Positions 22,720 through 32,846 of a DNA stretch of 64,000 bases are shown piece by piece. The stretch covers positions 124,001-188,000 of the forward strand of contig JAEQBH010003871.1 in assembly GCA_016808115.1 (NCBI GenBank), read 5' to 3'. The notes below the pieces were generated by a model. The model was given only the letters and a program-made list of their open reading frames with translations. It was not told the DNA's origin and did not search any database. This stretch comes from Tetrastigma voinierianum (lineage: Eukaryota > Streptophyta > Magnoliopsida > Vitales > Vitaceae). The translations under genes were made by a program, and so were the position numbers. Position 1 is the first letter of the stretch, and every line of letters starts with the position of its first letter.

Positions 22720-23010
22720 GAAATGTCTTACAAAAATAGGATATGGTGGAGTCTCGAATAAGTTTTAAAACAAATCTTGTTGATGTTTCATTCAAGAATA
22801 TGGAATAATGCATAACAAAATTATTCTACTGTCAAAAAAGAAATTTTAGCTATAGTTCTTTGTATTCAAAAATTTCAAAGGGATGTTTTTAACAAAAAAT
22901 TTCTTTTACATGTTAATTGTAAAGGCGTTGTGAGGTTTCATTATGAAAAACTAAGCTTGTTACTTGTTCAAATTCCTGTGTCAAATTTCCAATCAAATTT
23001 CTAGTTCTTA
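22720..23010 (+). pseudogene. Viral RNase H, continuing after the Ty3 insertion
   Basis: Immediately after the duplicated GAAAT a plus-strand frame gives an IGYGG-like piece (ATAGGATATGGTGG, 22736-22749), then, after a shift, a TVKKEILAIVLCIQKF block and a KKFLLHVNCKG block. These are the caulimovirid RNase H landmarks, the last replacing the Asp of the DCK motif by Asn. This is the second half of the enzyme whose first half ends at 12411. The frame is broken by several shifts and the catalytic Asp change alone would inactivate it. Confidence 0.8.
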
Positions 23011-23140
23011 TATCATTAAATCTTGTAAGTTTTATTTTTCAAATAAAACTTTACTATTTTCAAATATTATGTTCAAATATTTGCTTATATTATGTTCATT
23101 TTATATTATATGTTTGTGATTTTAAGTTCCTGAATGTTTT
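23010..23140 (+). other. Viral 3' non-coding region
   Basis: AT-rich sequence between the RNase H end and the primer site, with ATATTATGTTCA repeated twice and AATAAAA at about 23041-23047. In caulimovirids this region carries the polyadenylation signal. That role is inferred from position. Confidence 0.45.
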
Positions 23141-23156
23141 TGGTATCAGAGCCATG
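23141..23156 (+). other. Viral tRNA-Met primer-binding site
   Basis: TGGTATCAGAGCCATG is a full match to the 3' end complement of plant initiator tRNA-Met. It lies downstream of a caulimovirid RNase H, which is where the circular viral map places minus-strand DNA start. A copia primer site would look the same, but no LTR precedes it. Confidence 0.75.
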
Positions 23157-23470
23157 TTTATGCAAAGTTTTTATCAAATTTTCCAATGTATTATATTAAA
23201 CTTATATATGATTACAACAGTTAGCGTTGGTCAGCCCTTAGTTATCCGTTGGTCAACCGTAAAGTCCGACGTTAGGTAGGTGGTCCCGGTGGTGGCCCCA
23301 CTAGTTGTTGGAAACATAACAAAAAAAAAAAGATATGATAGAATGGTAAATTTGATCAAACAAGCTGTAGGAACAAGTTCCAATACTAGTATGTCTAAAT
23401 AGACGAACAACTCAAAAATTTACAAGAACATACTCAAAAATATGAAAACAAACTTTTTGTTTCAATAGAA
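23157..23470 (+). pseudogene. Possible start of viral first ORF
   Basis: After the primer site, an open stretch around 23400-23480 reads as a lysine- and glutamate-rich, coiled-coil-like peptide (EQLKNLQEHTQKYENKLF). No family motif is present. Position after the primer site suggests the N-terminus of the viral polyprotein. The frame stops at 23491 and the next viral DNA is inverted. Confidence 0.4.
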
Positions 23471-24080
23471 AATTGGGAACAATACATAAAAAATTAGGAT
23501 TTTTGACAAATTGATTTCTTTATTTACTAGGGATTTGAAAATTGAGTATGTAACACATGTCTTCATTTTGATTTGCTGAGCTGGATGCTGTGTCATTGTT
23601 GTTCTCATCATAATCTGTGAGTTGTGATAAGGTTTTTGTAGCATGTTCTTGGAGTTTTTGGAGATAGGTTTTATAGGCTGAATTTGAAGGAAAATTGGAT
23701 TTTGGTGGAGTTTGAGACCACCTATGTGGTTGGTAAAAAAAGGTTTTTGAAGGGGTTTTGGGTTTTTTAGAATCAATCCATTTTTTGACAAAGTCCAAAG
23801 TCTGAAAATGAGAGATTTTGAAGGCTGTCTACCATTTAATTTTGAATTCCCTTACCAAATGCTCAGGAAAAGGGGCTAAACATAAATGGTGAGAGGAAAA
23901 ATTCCAGCATACAATCTAAGGGATTTCAAATTGAAAACAAAAGTAAAGTGAATGACTATTTCTATAAAGGAAAAAACTATCACTATTTGATTTGAAAAAA
24001 TCAAAAGTCTTTTTGACTTTCGAACAAAAAATATTTGGACTGGCTCCCGTGAAGAATCACCATTCTTAAAACAAATTTGG
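23470..24080 (-). pseudogene. Inverted viral-derived segment, N-terminal polyprotein region
   Basis: Minus-strand frames 23798-23520 and 24142-23876 have viral-like composition, for example FFYQPHRWSQTPPKSNFPS and an Asp/Asn/Ser-rich acidic tail. I recall similar wording from the region before the coat protein in plant caulimovirid sequences, but this is memory and not a comparison. Because it is on the minus strand while 8900-12411 and 22720-23141 are on the plus strand, the viral DNA was rearranged or integrated as head-to-head copies. Function unknown; interrupted by stops. Confidence 0.5.
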
Positions 24081-24518
24081 AAATTTGTTTTGAAAATTTT
24101 CTCCCTAGTTAAAAAATCACGAATGGGAAGATGGTTTGACAAGAAAGGTGTTATACCATGCTTTTTTGTAATCTAAATAATCAAAGGTTTGAGGAACAAA
24201 GTTTTGAGAAAACATTTTGTGAGTGAAAGGATTTGAAACCCTTTGAAGTCCGCGGATTTGAAGAACTCATAAGTCCAAAAAGTGCTAGCGCAACACCTTA
24301 TCTTGCCTTTAAGGTAAAGAAAGTGTCAATGCAACACCTTATATTTATTTTTTTTGCCTGAAAGAATCTGCTTTACAGGCAGAATTTTGACGTTTTGTAA
24401 TGTAGTGGAAGAGAAAAAATCTTGCTTTCATTGTTTGATATCTACTTTTGATAAAGATGATTATGCTCTCCGTATGACTGTCTTTTATTAAAAGTAGATG
24501 ATTTATGTTTGTCAATCA
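24080..24518. repeat. Large palindrome, left arm
   Basis: Reverse-complement matches the right arm (24541-24740 plus 26736-26990). Matching blocks, from the centre out: TTTATGTTTGTCAATCA, AAAAGTAGAT with TAAAAGACA, GATAAAGATGATTATGCTC, CATTACAAAAC, CAACACCTTATCTTG, TTTGAAGAACTC, GGAACAAAGTTTT, GTAATCTAAATAATCAAAGG and CGAATGGGAAGATGG. Estimated 80-85% identity by eye. The centre is a 22-base spacer at 24519-24540. Confidence 0.9.
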
Positions 24519-24540
24519 CGCGACCATTTGCAACCTTGTT

Positions 24541-26990
24541 TGATTGACAAACATAAATCATCTACTTTTAATAAAAGACAATCATATAAAGAGCATGATC
24601 ATCTTTATCAAAAGTAGATGTCAAACAGTGAAAGCAAAATTCTTTGTCTTCCACTGCATTACAAACAGTGAAAGCAAGATTTTTTGTCTCCCACTGCATT
24701 ACAAAACACCAAAATTTTGACCTATAAAGCATATTCTTTCTGTTACGCCCCTACCCCCACTTAGGCGAAGAGAGAGGGCGTGACACGGGACTAGGACTCC
24801 TTAACCTGTTTTTCGGACATTGTGGACTCATTTCATATATAATTTCATAATGAAATACAACTTGTAATACAACCACTGTAGTGGTGTTTAAATGTCTTTT
24901 ATATCCATGCCTTAGTATATATAAATCCATAAGGAAATAAAACTTCTATTACTAACATCGTAGTGGTGTTTAAACTGTCATGTACAAATTCCTGAGTCTC
25001 ATTTACTTGTACATAAATAAATTCCACTATTATCAAAAGCTTTTACATTCCAAAACAAAATCAAAAAGCCTACATCAGGTGGACTCCTATTGTTGTGTTA
25101 GCCCTGACGAATGTGCAATACTCCGGATGTTATCTTCAGTACCTATACGGATGAAACACCCATGCTAAGTTTATAGCTTAGTGGGAAACAGATAACAGAT
25201 ATATAACCACTTGGGGTGGTCCACATACATATAACAAAATGCATATGTTAGAGTTTACGTATAACAGAATTTTATAACAGAGTGTTCATATAACATAATT
25301 CTTATGACAGGGTTTTCATATCTCCTATAGGAGTTCATAACAGAGATCTTGTACAAAAGGTACCCGTAGGTACATTACATAACATAACTGATTCCTTATG
25401 CTTTCTTATTGTTCATTATTCGGATTCTTATAATTCTTCCGTAGGAGTTCATAAAAGAAATCTTGTACATAGAGTACAATACATAACAAAGCATAACTGA
25501 TTACTTATGATTTTTTATTGTTCATTATTCATATTCTTATCATATAATTTTTTGCATGTATAGACCCGATGCTTGATGAATGATAGGGTCCACGGCACAA
25601 TAGGTGCAGAATGTGAAGTACAATCTTGAAAAAGAGCGTCTTTGTCGCAGTATATGAAGTGTTGTGCCTTGAGTGCCATAGCGAAACAAGAGACATCCTT
25701 TTGCTTAGTAACATAAGTGTCATAGTACTAACGAGAGTGTCGTAGCCACGATCGGAAATGCCACAATCATTCTTTATTTTGGTCTTCGTAGGCATACAAT
25801 TATATGTGTTTATGAGCTTGTTATTGTGTTCTTAATCACATTAGCAAATAAGGGGCAAAAAACAATGTTTGCCTAACAACAAGATCGTCGACGAGCGTCG
25901 CCTGCTTTTATAAAGTACGACCCTTTCATTGAATTAACAAAATAACGCAACAATGCGAGTTGGGGCCAAGTGCCAGACATAAACAACTTTGAGTCACCAG
26001 GTACTCAGCTTCGATATCCTCTTGACCAAAAACAACTTTGAGTCTTAGGTACTCAACTTTTCGATATCGGTACTCACCCGGCAATTTACGCAAAAAAAAC
26101 ATGTTGCATCTTTTCACTGAATTTCCAGCCAAAACCCCGAAACCAACCTAAGCGAACTCAAAACCAATAAAAATCAATTTTATACGAGATATGGTTCTTG
26201 AGCCTAAACATAGGCAAAGAGAGAGAGTTAGGAGGGTTTTAAACGCCAAGCAGATTCATACTTTCCATCTGAAATTTCATACCAAAGTTTCATATATATA
26301 GGTTTCATACCTTAATCTTCTTGAAACCTTCAAAACCTAGCTTTTCTCCCTTCCCTTCTTTTTTACTTGAACAAGCATAACTCCAAAGCAAATGAAGAAT
26401 AAATGCCCAACATGGCTCCTTCTCCCAAATCGTAGCCCTAAGTCTCCAATACACCAAAATTAGATATTTTTCCTATCTAAGTACGTATTTTGACTTAAGG
26501 GAGTTTATTTGGTTATCTTATTGCATTTTAGTCCATTTTCATTATTTCTTTTGCAAATCAACTTATCATTATTTCTACTTGAACATATAATCTTCTTAAC
26601 TTATGTTTCTTAAGTCCTTAATTGGTCATTTTACCAATTTACCCTTAGTACTTAAATTTCCGAAAAATGCAAAATTTACTCATATTATACCCCAAACATA
26701 TAATAAACTACTAGGGTATAATTTGGGATGTTATACTTTCGGATAGAAAGAGCAAGATAAGGTGTTGCCCTGGCACTTTTCGGACTTCAGAGTTCTTCAA
26801 ATCTGCCCGGACTTCAAACGTTTTCAAGTCCACGAACTTCAAAGAGTTTCAAATCATTTCACTTAGAAAAGGTTTTCTTAAAACTTTGTTCCTAAAACCT
26901 TTGATTATTTAGATTACAAATAAGCACGGTATAACACATTTCTTGTCAAACCATCTTCCCATTCGTGGTTTTTTAATCGGGGAGAACATT
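24541..26990. repeat. Large palindrome, right arm, split by a solo LTR
   Basis: Pairs with 24080-24518. Only 24541-24740 and 26736 to about 26990 take part; the LTR between came later. It contains a 40-base tandem duplication (24622-24661 and 24662-24701, CAAACAGTGAAAGCAA start) that the left arm has only once. The right limit is where Ty3 integrase sequence begins at about 26990, and it is also where the left arm stops matching. A transcript through the pre-LTR form could fold into a hairpin of over 400 bp. Confidence 0.85.
24741..26735. mobile_element. Complete solo LTR with CTTTC target duplication
   Basis: 1,995 bp from TGTTACGCCCC to GGGATGTTATA, the complementary ends of a Ty3-type LTR. 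CTTTC precedes (24736-24740) and follows (26736-26740), a perfect 5-base duplication. The interrupted palindrome closes up when it is removed. Inside is a 114-bp tandem duplication (25328-25441 and 25442-25550, TAGGAGTTCATAA start). The end shares sequence with the LTR at 1-1504. No internal region remains, so it arose by LTR-LTR recombination. Confidence 0.9.
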
Positions 26991-27760
26991 TTCTACCAAG
27001 TTCCCATATCCTTTTGCAATGCCCTCCCAAAATCTCAAAGTAAAACAAGTGTCTCGGTTTGATGCTATACTCACTAGAACTCCATGCATTCTCACAATTT
27101 CCTAACATATAATAAGGCTAATTTGTCCAATAACCAAGTAGTTCAAATAGACAAAAGGTTGGTTGATTTAGTAAGTCTATCAACTATCACCTATACAACA
27201 TTACTACCCATAATAGACAAAAAGTTGGCTGATTTAGTTAGACTAAAGCTTTTATGATCAGTGTAGATCTCACAAATCTCTCCATACAAACTGTTGATTT
27301 GTGACCCCGAATTTGATTTTTGTCTTATGTTCGACTTGAAGGCGGAAGGCTCGTGGTGCGACTTTTGTGAAAATAAAAAGTTGAGAAAAAATTAAGGATA
27401 TGTTATGGTAGTAAAGGGTCTAGGTCGTTAGTATGTGCCTTTCTGCTTGGGTATTTTCGTCAAATTAACATACTATGGTTTATTATTTATTCCGCTATAC
27501 TTTGTAATCCCTCTTGAATTGATAATAAAATTTTATCCTCTGCTAATTCCAAATCATAAATAGGATAGTTTCGCTCATAAGATTTCAGTTGCCTTAGAAG
27601 CATAAACTATGACTTTCTCATTATGCATAAGAACACAACCAAGTTCTAGATGTAAAGCACCACTATAAATAACATAACCCCCATAACCTAACGGAACTGT
27701 TAACACTAGTGCAATCCTTGATCTATTATTCAACTCTTGAAATCAAGAACCTTATATTAA
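26990..27760 (-). pseudogene. Ty3/gypsy RNase H-integrase remnant with internal deletion
   Basis: Minus-strand reading from 27760: LTVPLGYGGYVIYSGALHLE and GCVLMHNEKVIVYAS (RT/RNase H connection and RNase H start, 27700-27560), then after unassigned sequence GEICEIYTDHKS (27285-27250), then LTKSANFLSI. Next come VIVDRLTKSTNLLSI and further integrase wording to FEILGGHCKRIWE (27190-27000). In an intact element the TDHKSL of RNase H and the VDRLTKSAHF of integrase are several hundred bases apart; here they are fused by a deletion. A 60-base duplication repeats the LTKS.N.LSI part. Stops in all frames. It is a different element from the one at 12412-22719 and borders the palindrome. Confidence 0.75.
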
Positions 27761-28140
27761 AAAAGTTCATGACATTCTCTTATAGGTCTATGAATTTTCG
27801 AATTGCAACATCATTCTTCACTTAATTTAATGTTTTAGATTGAAATTAAATCTAAAATAATTATATTTAACTTTTATTGGGAAATAAATAAATAGAAAGC
27901 TTTTTTTTTAAATTATTTATTTTATTTACCCTTTTTTATTTTAAATAAAAAATGGTTCAGCCGTTCATCAGTCATCACCCCCGGCGCACATTAGCTATTA
28001 GCGCACAACATTTTGAAGAACCCGCCAATATTTCAAATCTCATGCCAAAAATCAGATAGCGCTTCACTTCAAGGGATCTCCACCGTTCGATCCATTCTTC
28101 CCCGGATCGACGGTCTACGCCCACGATCCTCATCGACTCA
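27761..28140. other. AT-rich spacer upstream of H2B
   Basis: No gene is visible; a T-run at 27901-27909 and A/T-rich DNA lie to 27950. A GC-richer part (27960-28140) follows and forms the distal H2B promoter, with CGGATCGACGG at 28103-28113 and CCACGATCC at 28121-28129. These loosely resemble the histone octamer CGCGGATC read on either strand, but neither is exact. Confidence 0.4.
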
Positions 28141-28146
28141 AACCAG

Positions 28147-28180
28147 CCAATCAGAACACACCCCCAAACTCCTATATAAA
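28147..28180 (+). promoter_or_regulatory. H2B core promoter: CCAAT box and TATA box
   Basis: CCAAT at 28147-28151 and CTATATAAA at 28172-28180, 95 bases before the ATG. The spacing puts the transcription start near 28205 and a leader of about 70 bases. The CCAAT-TATA distance is shorter than usual, so the CCAAT may be incidental. Confidence 0.7.
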
Positions 28181-28274
28181 CAAGTAGTTCCTCTTCCGTT
28201 TCTCTTCACCATTCTCGTCTTCAAAACGATTCAATTCTTTATTTCTGCAATCGCTCTCATACACTTCCAATTCA

Positions 28275-28712
28275 ATGGCGCCAAAGGCAGAGAAGAAGCC
28301 AGCGGAGAAGAAGCCGGCCGGCGGAGAGGAGAAGAAGGCCGAGAAGGCTCCGGCGGAGAAGAAGCCGAGGGCCGAGAAAAAGCTGCCGAAGGACGCTTCT
28401 TCTTCAGATAAGAAGAAGAAGAGGACGAAGAAGAATGTGGAGACCTACAAGATCTACATCTTCAAGGTGCTGAAGCAGGTTCATCCTGATATCGGGATCT
28501 CCAGTAAGGCTATGGGGATCATGAACAGTTTTATCAATGATATTTTCGAGAAACTCGCTCAGGAATCCTCCAGACTTGCGAGGTACAACAAGAAGCCTAC
28601 GATCACTTCCCGGGAGATTCAGACCGCTGTGAGGCTTGTACTGCCTGGTGAACTCGCGAAGCATGCTGTTTCTGAGGGAACAAAGGCGGTCACCAAGTTT
28701 ACTAGCTCTTAG
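28275..28712 (+). CDS. Histone H2B
   Basis: Single-exon, 145-residue nuclear protein of the nucleosome core, pairing with H2A to package DNA. The N-terminal tail (residues 1-52) is Lys/Ala/Glu/Pro-rich with KKPAEKKP-type repeats, the usual plant form. The histone fold starts at about 55 (VETYKIYIFKVLKQVHPDIG), followed by SKAMGIMNSFINDIF and a TITSREIQTAVRLVLPGEL block, all close to universal. The C-terminus AVTKFTSS carries the lysine (Lys141) that plants mono-ubiquitinate during transcription elongation. Length is within the plant range of about 140-150. The start ATG is the first in frame after a TATA box 95 bases upstream. No intron, as usual for replication-type histones. Codon use is GC-richer than the surrounding AT-rich DNA, as expected for a highly expressed host gene. 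It is not in a histone cluster here. Which H2B paralogue it is cannot be told. Confidence 0.97.
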   Translation: MAPKAEKKPAEKKPAGGEEKKAEKAPAEKKPRAEKKLPKDASSSDKKKKRTKKNVETYKIYIFKVLKQVHPDIGISSKAMGIMNSFINDIFEKLAQESSRLARYNKKPTITSREIQTAVRLVLPGELAKHAVSEGTKAVTKFTSS

Positions 28713-28830
28713 GGTTTCTATGGTGTAAAGATTTTAGGGTTTCTGATCGAATTTCTTGTATTTTGATGATGGTTTAGTCGCTTTGATCAATGAAGTTTCA
28801 ATTTTTGTCCAATGTTTTTGTTTTTTGATT
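28713..28830 (+). other. H2B 3' untranslated region
   Basis: T-rich sequence with AGGGTTTC and TTTGATCAATGAAG at 28784-28797. AATGAA is a plausible weak poly(A) signal near 28790. Plant replication histones are polyadenylated, so no animal-type stem-loop is expected, and none is seen. Confidence 0.45.
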
Positions 28831-29326
28831 TTTTGGGGGTGAAATTTGGTTACTGTTAGGTGACTATTGTCTACTTTGCGGTGCATTTTAGCGGTTATTT
28901 CATGTGCATTTTAGCCGATGTGCAACACAGGATTGTAGACTACGCTTTGCTCTACCCGGATTTACTTGTCACTGTCAGTGAATTTGACTGGAATTCAGTA
29001 CCCTAGGGTTGCCATTCTCGTATAAGAGAAAATTAGAGACATCAATTTTGTGATGGGCCACAAATGATTAACTTAAATGGATTAATTTGAGAAAGTTTAA
29101 AATTTAATGGCTCTTTTAATTATTTTGATTGAAATACATTATTTTATTGAAGAATGAAATGAGACATAAAAATACAAATGAAGCATCAAATAAGAAATTG
29201 GATTATTCATTTTGAAATTTTTCATTCGAGTTGGTATAATAGACAATATACAAATTGAATTGGTTTAGATATGAAAAGGGTTTTTTTAAAGGAAACATTA
29301 ATGAAAATTAATAGAAATATGCAATT

Positions 29327-29330
<4 letters not shown>
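28831..29330. other. Intergenic, no gene seen
   Basis: A/T-rich from 29040 onward; the first 200 bases are mixed composition. No motifs, repeats or frames that can be supported. Confidence 0.5.

Positions 29331-29410
<80 letters not shown>
29331..29410. repeat. (AT)40 microsatellite
   Basis: Eighty uninterrupted bases of alternating AT, preceded by a T-run. A shorter TATATATATATATA occurs at 29514-29528. Confidence 0.98.
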
Positions 29411-29413
<3 letters not shown>

Positions 29414-31120
29414 AGAATTTCAAATCACATTTCTGTATGTCAAATAAGACAATTCTTGAAGATATTTATAATTTGCACAATCATGAAAAATGTGGTTTTT
29501 TTTACAAGTTATGATATATATATATATAGGTAAACAATAAAAAGAAACTAAATAAGAAATTTCTCATTATGATTTTTTTTTTTGTGATATAGCTCATGGC
29601 CGTTCTATTGAGGAAAGTCTTCTTATATTAAATTTAATTTATATATACTTTGTGGTATAAGGACAGAAGTGATTTTATCCAAATAATGTGGTCTCATTGA
29701 CTATAATTGAAGTATTTATATAATATGTAATCAAATTGAATTTCTAACATGTAAAAATTTAGGTTTTTTTAAAATTTAATATGCACTCAAAGTATATGTT
29801 ATAATCACAAGTCTATGTATAGAAAATTTGAATTTTTTATTTTTTAATGTTATTTATATTTAAAATATAATATACAAAATTTAAATGTCTATAGTAGTGA
29901 TCATAATATACTCATTGTAAATAAGGGTCTTTTGCTACGGTAAAAAATAAATTACACTTATAGTGTGTCTTATTGTAAATTTGATTAACCTATAGTCAAG
30001 ATTCACATGTGATCGTGACTATAAAGTAATTTTATAGGTATCCTTGAAAATTGGTTGTAACCATAGATCTTGAACTTGGTTGTGTTCATAGCATTTATCC
30101 ACATCACCTATGGTCACATTATATTACGATTTATTTTATTTGCAACTATATTCTATAGCTGTATTATATGTTACTTTTAGGCTTTAACTAGGGTTAATGA
30201 TTGCGACTATTGGCATTTCTTCTTGTAATGAGGGTGGGATGAGATACATAAGGTTTCATACTCGAATCATTATAATATCAAAATATTAAACTTGATATGG
30301 AAAATAAATATATGTAAAAAAAAATAGTTTTTCAATAATACAAACTAAACAAACTCTAGTTTTTCCATTTGATTTCAATTTTAAAGAAGAAATAAAACCA
30401 CATCTATTTAAAAAAAATAAAAATTAATTGATTTGGAACAAAAAACATTACACCTTAACACATAAACTAAAGTACTAAATATATTGAAAGATTGCATAGC
30501 ATTAAGTTTACTTAAAATACATGTTTAGATCTATATAATTATTAATCACAAGATATACATAGCATTTAAGATTTCGTATATGAGGAAATATTGACGATCG
30601 AGATTTGATATAACTCTTGTTTTATTAAAACTTGATTATGTCGTTTGAATGCGCTTGTGAAAATCAACGAGCAATCGATCGTTACGACAACCTTGTCCTT
30701 GTATAATAAGTTGACGACTAAAATATAAAAGATGAAGGAAAATCGAATGAAAACTCAAATTGAGTGGAATAAACCACTTTATAGAAAAATAAAACCCAAA
30801 TCTTAGTAGATGAACGATGGAATAGATGATTTTAGATAAAAAAAAGACAAAAAACTACCATTAATTTCTAACGGAATGAAAAGAAATAATAGAAGAAACT
30901 AAAGTTTCCAAATGAAAGAAATTATGATTTAAACCACGTTTATTTGATACTTTGAAAATTCATAAATACTAGAGGAAACCATGAAAAACAGTATTAGAGA
31001 ATAAAATTAGCAATTTAAAATTAATAAATAATTATTTAATACCACTTGAAATTGTTATTTATTTATTATTAAATAAATTTATTTATTTTTTAAATGATTT
31101 CCTAGAGATAAAATGACGAC
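29411..31120. other. AT-rich intergenic DNA
   Basis: No coding frame longer than chance on either strand. 29930-30230 has a different texture, with repeated AACTATAG/CTATAG and GTGACTATA words, reminiscent of a decayed DNA transposon, but I could not define ends or a duplication. Confidence 0.45.
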
Positions 31121-31410
31121 ACAAAATTGGGCGGGAAACAATCTCATCCTTTTTTGGACGTCACACGGTAAACAGTGTAGGTGACAAATCCTCAAATCCA
31201 ATAGACAGACTTGGGCCAAAGCCCAATTAAGCTAAAGTAACCACAACGGGCTTGGGCAGTTGGACTCCCTTGAGCCCAGCCCAAACCGGAGAATCAAGAC
31301 TCAAGAGACCCATGGCAACGTCAAAGCATTCATTTCTAAAACATAAGTTCAAGTATCGTAACGGAGAGGGTTTTTTCGGGTTTTCACCTCGCCTCGTTCC
31401 TAGTGAGATG
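31121..31410. promoter_or_regulatory. Promoter-like patch without recognisable gene
   Basis: A GC-richer island in AT-rich DNA. TGGGCGGGAAAC at 31128-31139 fits an E2F site (GGCGGGAAA). TTGGGCC at 31211-31217 and AAGCCCAAT at 31219-31227, with further GGGCTT, AGCCCAGCCCAAA words to 31290, resemble Site II/TGGGCY elements of plant promoters for ribosomal and cell-cycle genes. ATGGCAACG at 31311 is followed by a stop within a few codons. No ORF of interest follows. It may be a relic promoter of a lost or moved gene. Confidence 0.45.
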
Positions 31411-32360
31411 GGTATGAAATTAATGTAATCTTATTTGTTTAGTGGGTTCAAGCATTAATTAATACTGTCCTGCCTCGATTATATAAAAATTTGATTTTAA
31501 AATTATTTCTCTTTATTTTACATTTTATATTTTGATATAAATATTAATAACAATAATTTCCCCCCTCCTTGCTCCTAATAAGAACAATTCACTTTAAATT
31601 ACAACAATATAATAATCTGCCTTCAAGATATTTCGAATCCTTAATCTCTTCATTTCTTACACCAACCTAACACTTCTAACTAATCGAGTTAGGATTTATT
31701 GGTATAAAAAAATAAAAGTTAAATGAGCCAAATACGAATAATCGAACGTATGGTCTCAAGTTCGAGTTCTATAAATACAATTCTATTATGTTATAAAACT
31801 TAAAAATGTATTTTGTATGTATACGGATTCGTTTAAGACACCGACAAAAAAAAAAAGATAGGTATGAAAAATTTCTCATTTCCATCATACCATAGCACGA
31901 CCTATTTAATATTTTAAGTGGAATAAGATGATAAATAATTTAAAATTAAGGGTAGGGAGTTGGGAAGGGGCCGCCCCCATGAAAAGTTGGAGCTTGTGGT
32001 TTCCCTTAGGGAGGAGAGCAACTTGCATTATCTTCATCGAAAACACAGCTGTTCGATAAAGAAAGATAAATAAATAAATAAAAAAAGATAGGAAGTTGGT
32101 GATGGATCACCCACTTGGTGACAGGTCTAGGTCAAGCCTCTATAGTTTTATTATTATGCCTTCCCACTTTCTTTAATTTCAAACTTTTTTTTGCAATTAT
32201 GAATGAATAGTAATAGGGTAATTCTAGCCGTTGAATTTATGTTTATTTAGCACGTGGGGAAGAAGAAGGAAGAAGACTCACGTTATTATATTATATGGGA
32301 ATGGGACAAGGAAGAGACACTGACATTTATTTAGACTTCGTTTAATAGTTGGTTAGGCAA
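31411..32360. other. Intergenic, repeat fragments only
   Basis: Around 31690-31790 there is a GAGCC...AGTTCGAGTT arrangement that could be a decayed SINE, but box A is poor. 31960-32160 has a C/G-richer patch with AAGGGGCCGCCCCCATG; no ORF goes with it. Poly-T at 32388-32405. Confidence 0.4.
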
Positions 32361-32368
32361 TTGGGTCG

Positions 32369-32846
32369 AGGCAAATATCTCATTTCCATTTTTTTTTTTT
32401 TTTTTGGTCCAAATAAATTTTATAGTCAGCTCTCGAGCCGGAATTAGCCTATACCTTGACTAAAACCGCTAAAATGATCAAATAATATTAAAATAACCGT
32501 TGAGTGATGATGAGATATTCGTATGATGATATATGAGATTGGCTAAAACTCTTACCTGCTTTTTACTTTCAGCTGTTTTATACTCTTACGTTTCATATGA
32601 TTGAGGCCATTTCCCTCCCACCAAAATAGAGTAAAAAAATAAAATAAGGTAAAAGTACAAAAACCCTCCTTTAAATTTTTCTAAATATCTCACTTACATT
32701 TTATACTTTTTTTTATCCAAATAAGTCCTTATAGTTAACTCCTATATCCAAAATTAGCCTATACCGTGACTAAGATAGTTAAAGTTGTAAAACGGTGTTA
32801 AAATAGCCATTAAATGATGACATGACGTATATATGACATCATGAGA
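32369..32846. repeat. Two direct copies of an unclassified repeat
   Basis: 32369-32535 and 32683-32846 share, in order, AATATCTCA, T-run, TCCAAATAA, TATAGT, AATTAGCCTATACC, TGACTAA and TGATGA words. The copies are 150 bases apart in the same orientation and could be LTRs of a very short element or a dispersed duplication. No primer site was found between them. Confidence 0.6.

Noticed and set aside
8900..23470. An active endogenous virus
   Set aside because: Stops, shifts, a protease active-site change, an RNase H Asp change and a 10-kb insertion rule out function.
28013..28411. 132-codon plus frame overlapping the H2B start
   Set aside because: Covers the promoter including the TATA box and runs into H2B in another phase; composition of the tail is the shadow of the Lys-rich histone tail.
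28404..28664. 86-codon minus-strand frame across H2B
   Set aside because: Shadow of the histone coding sequence on the other strand; no motif, and the plus frame is certain.
31960..32160. Possible microRNA precursor in a C/G-richer patch
   Set aside because: No convincing stem with a known mature microRNA sequence could be traced by eye.
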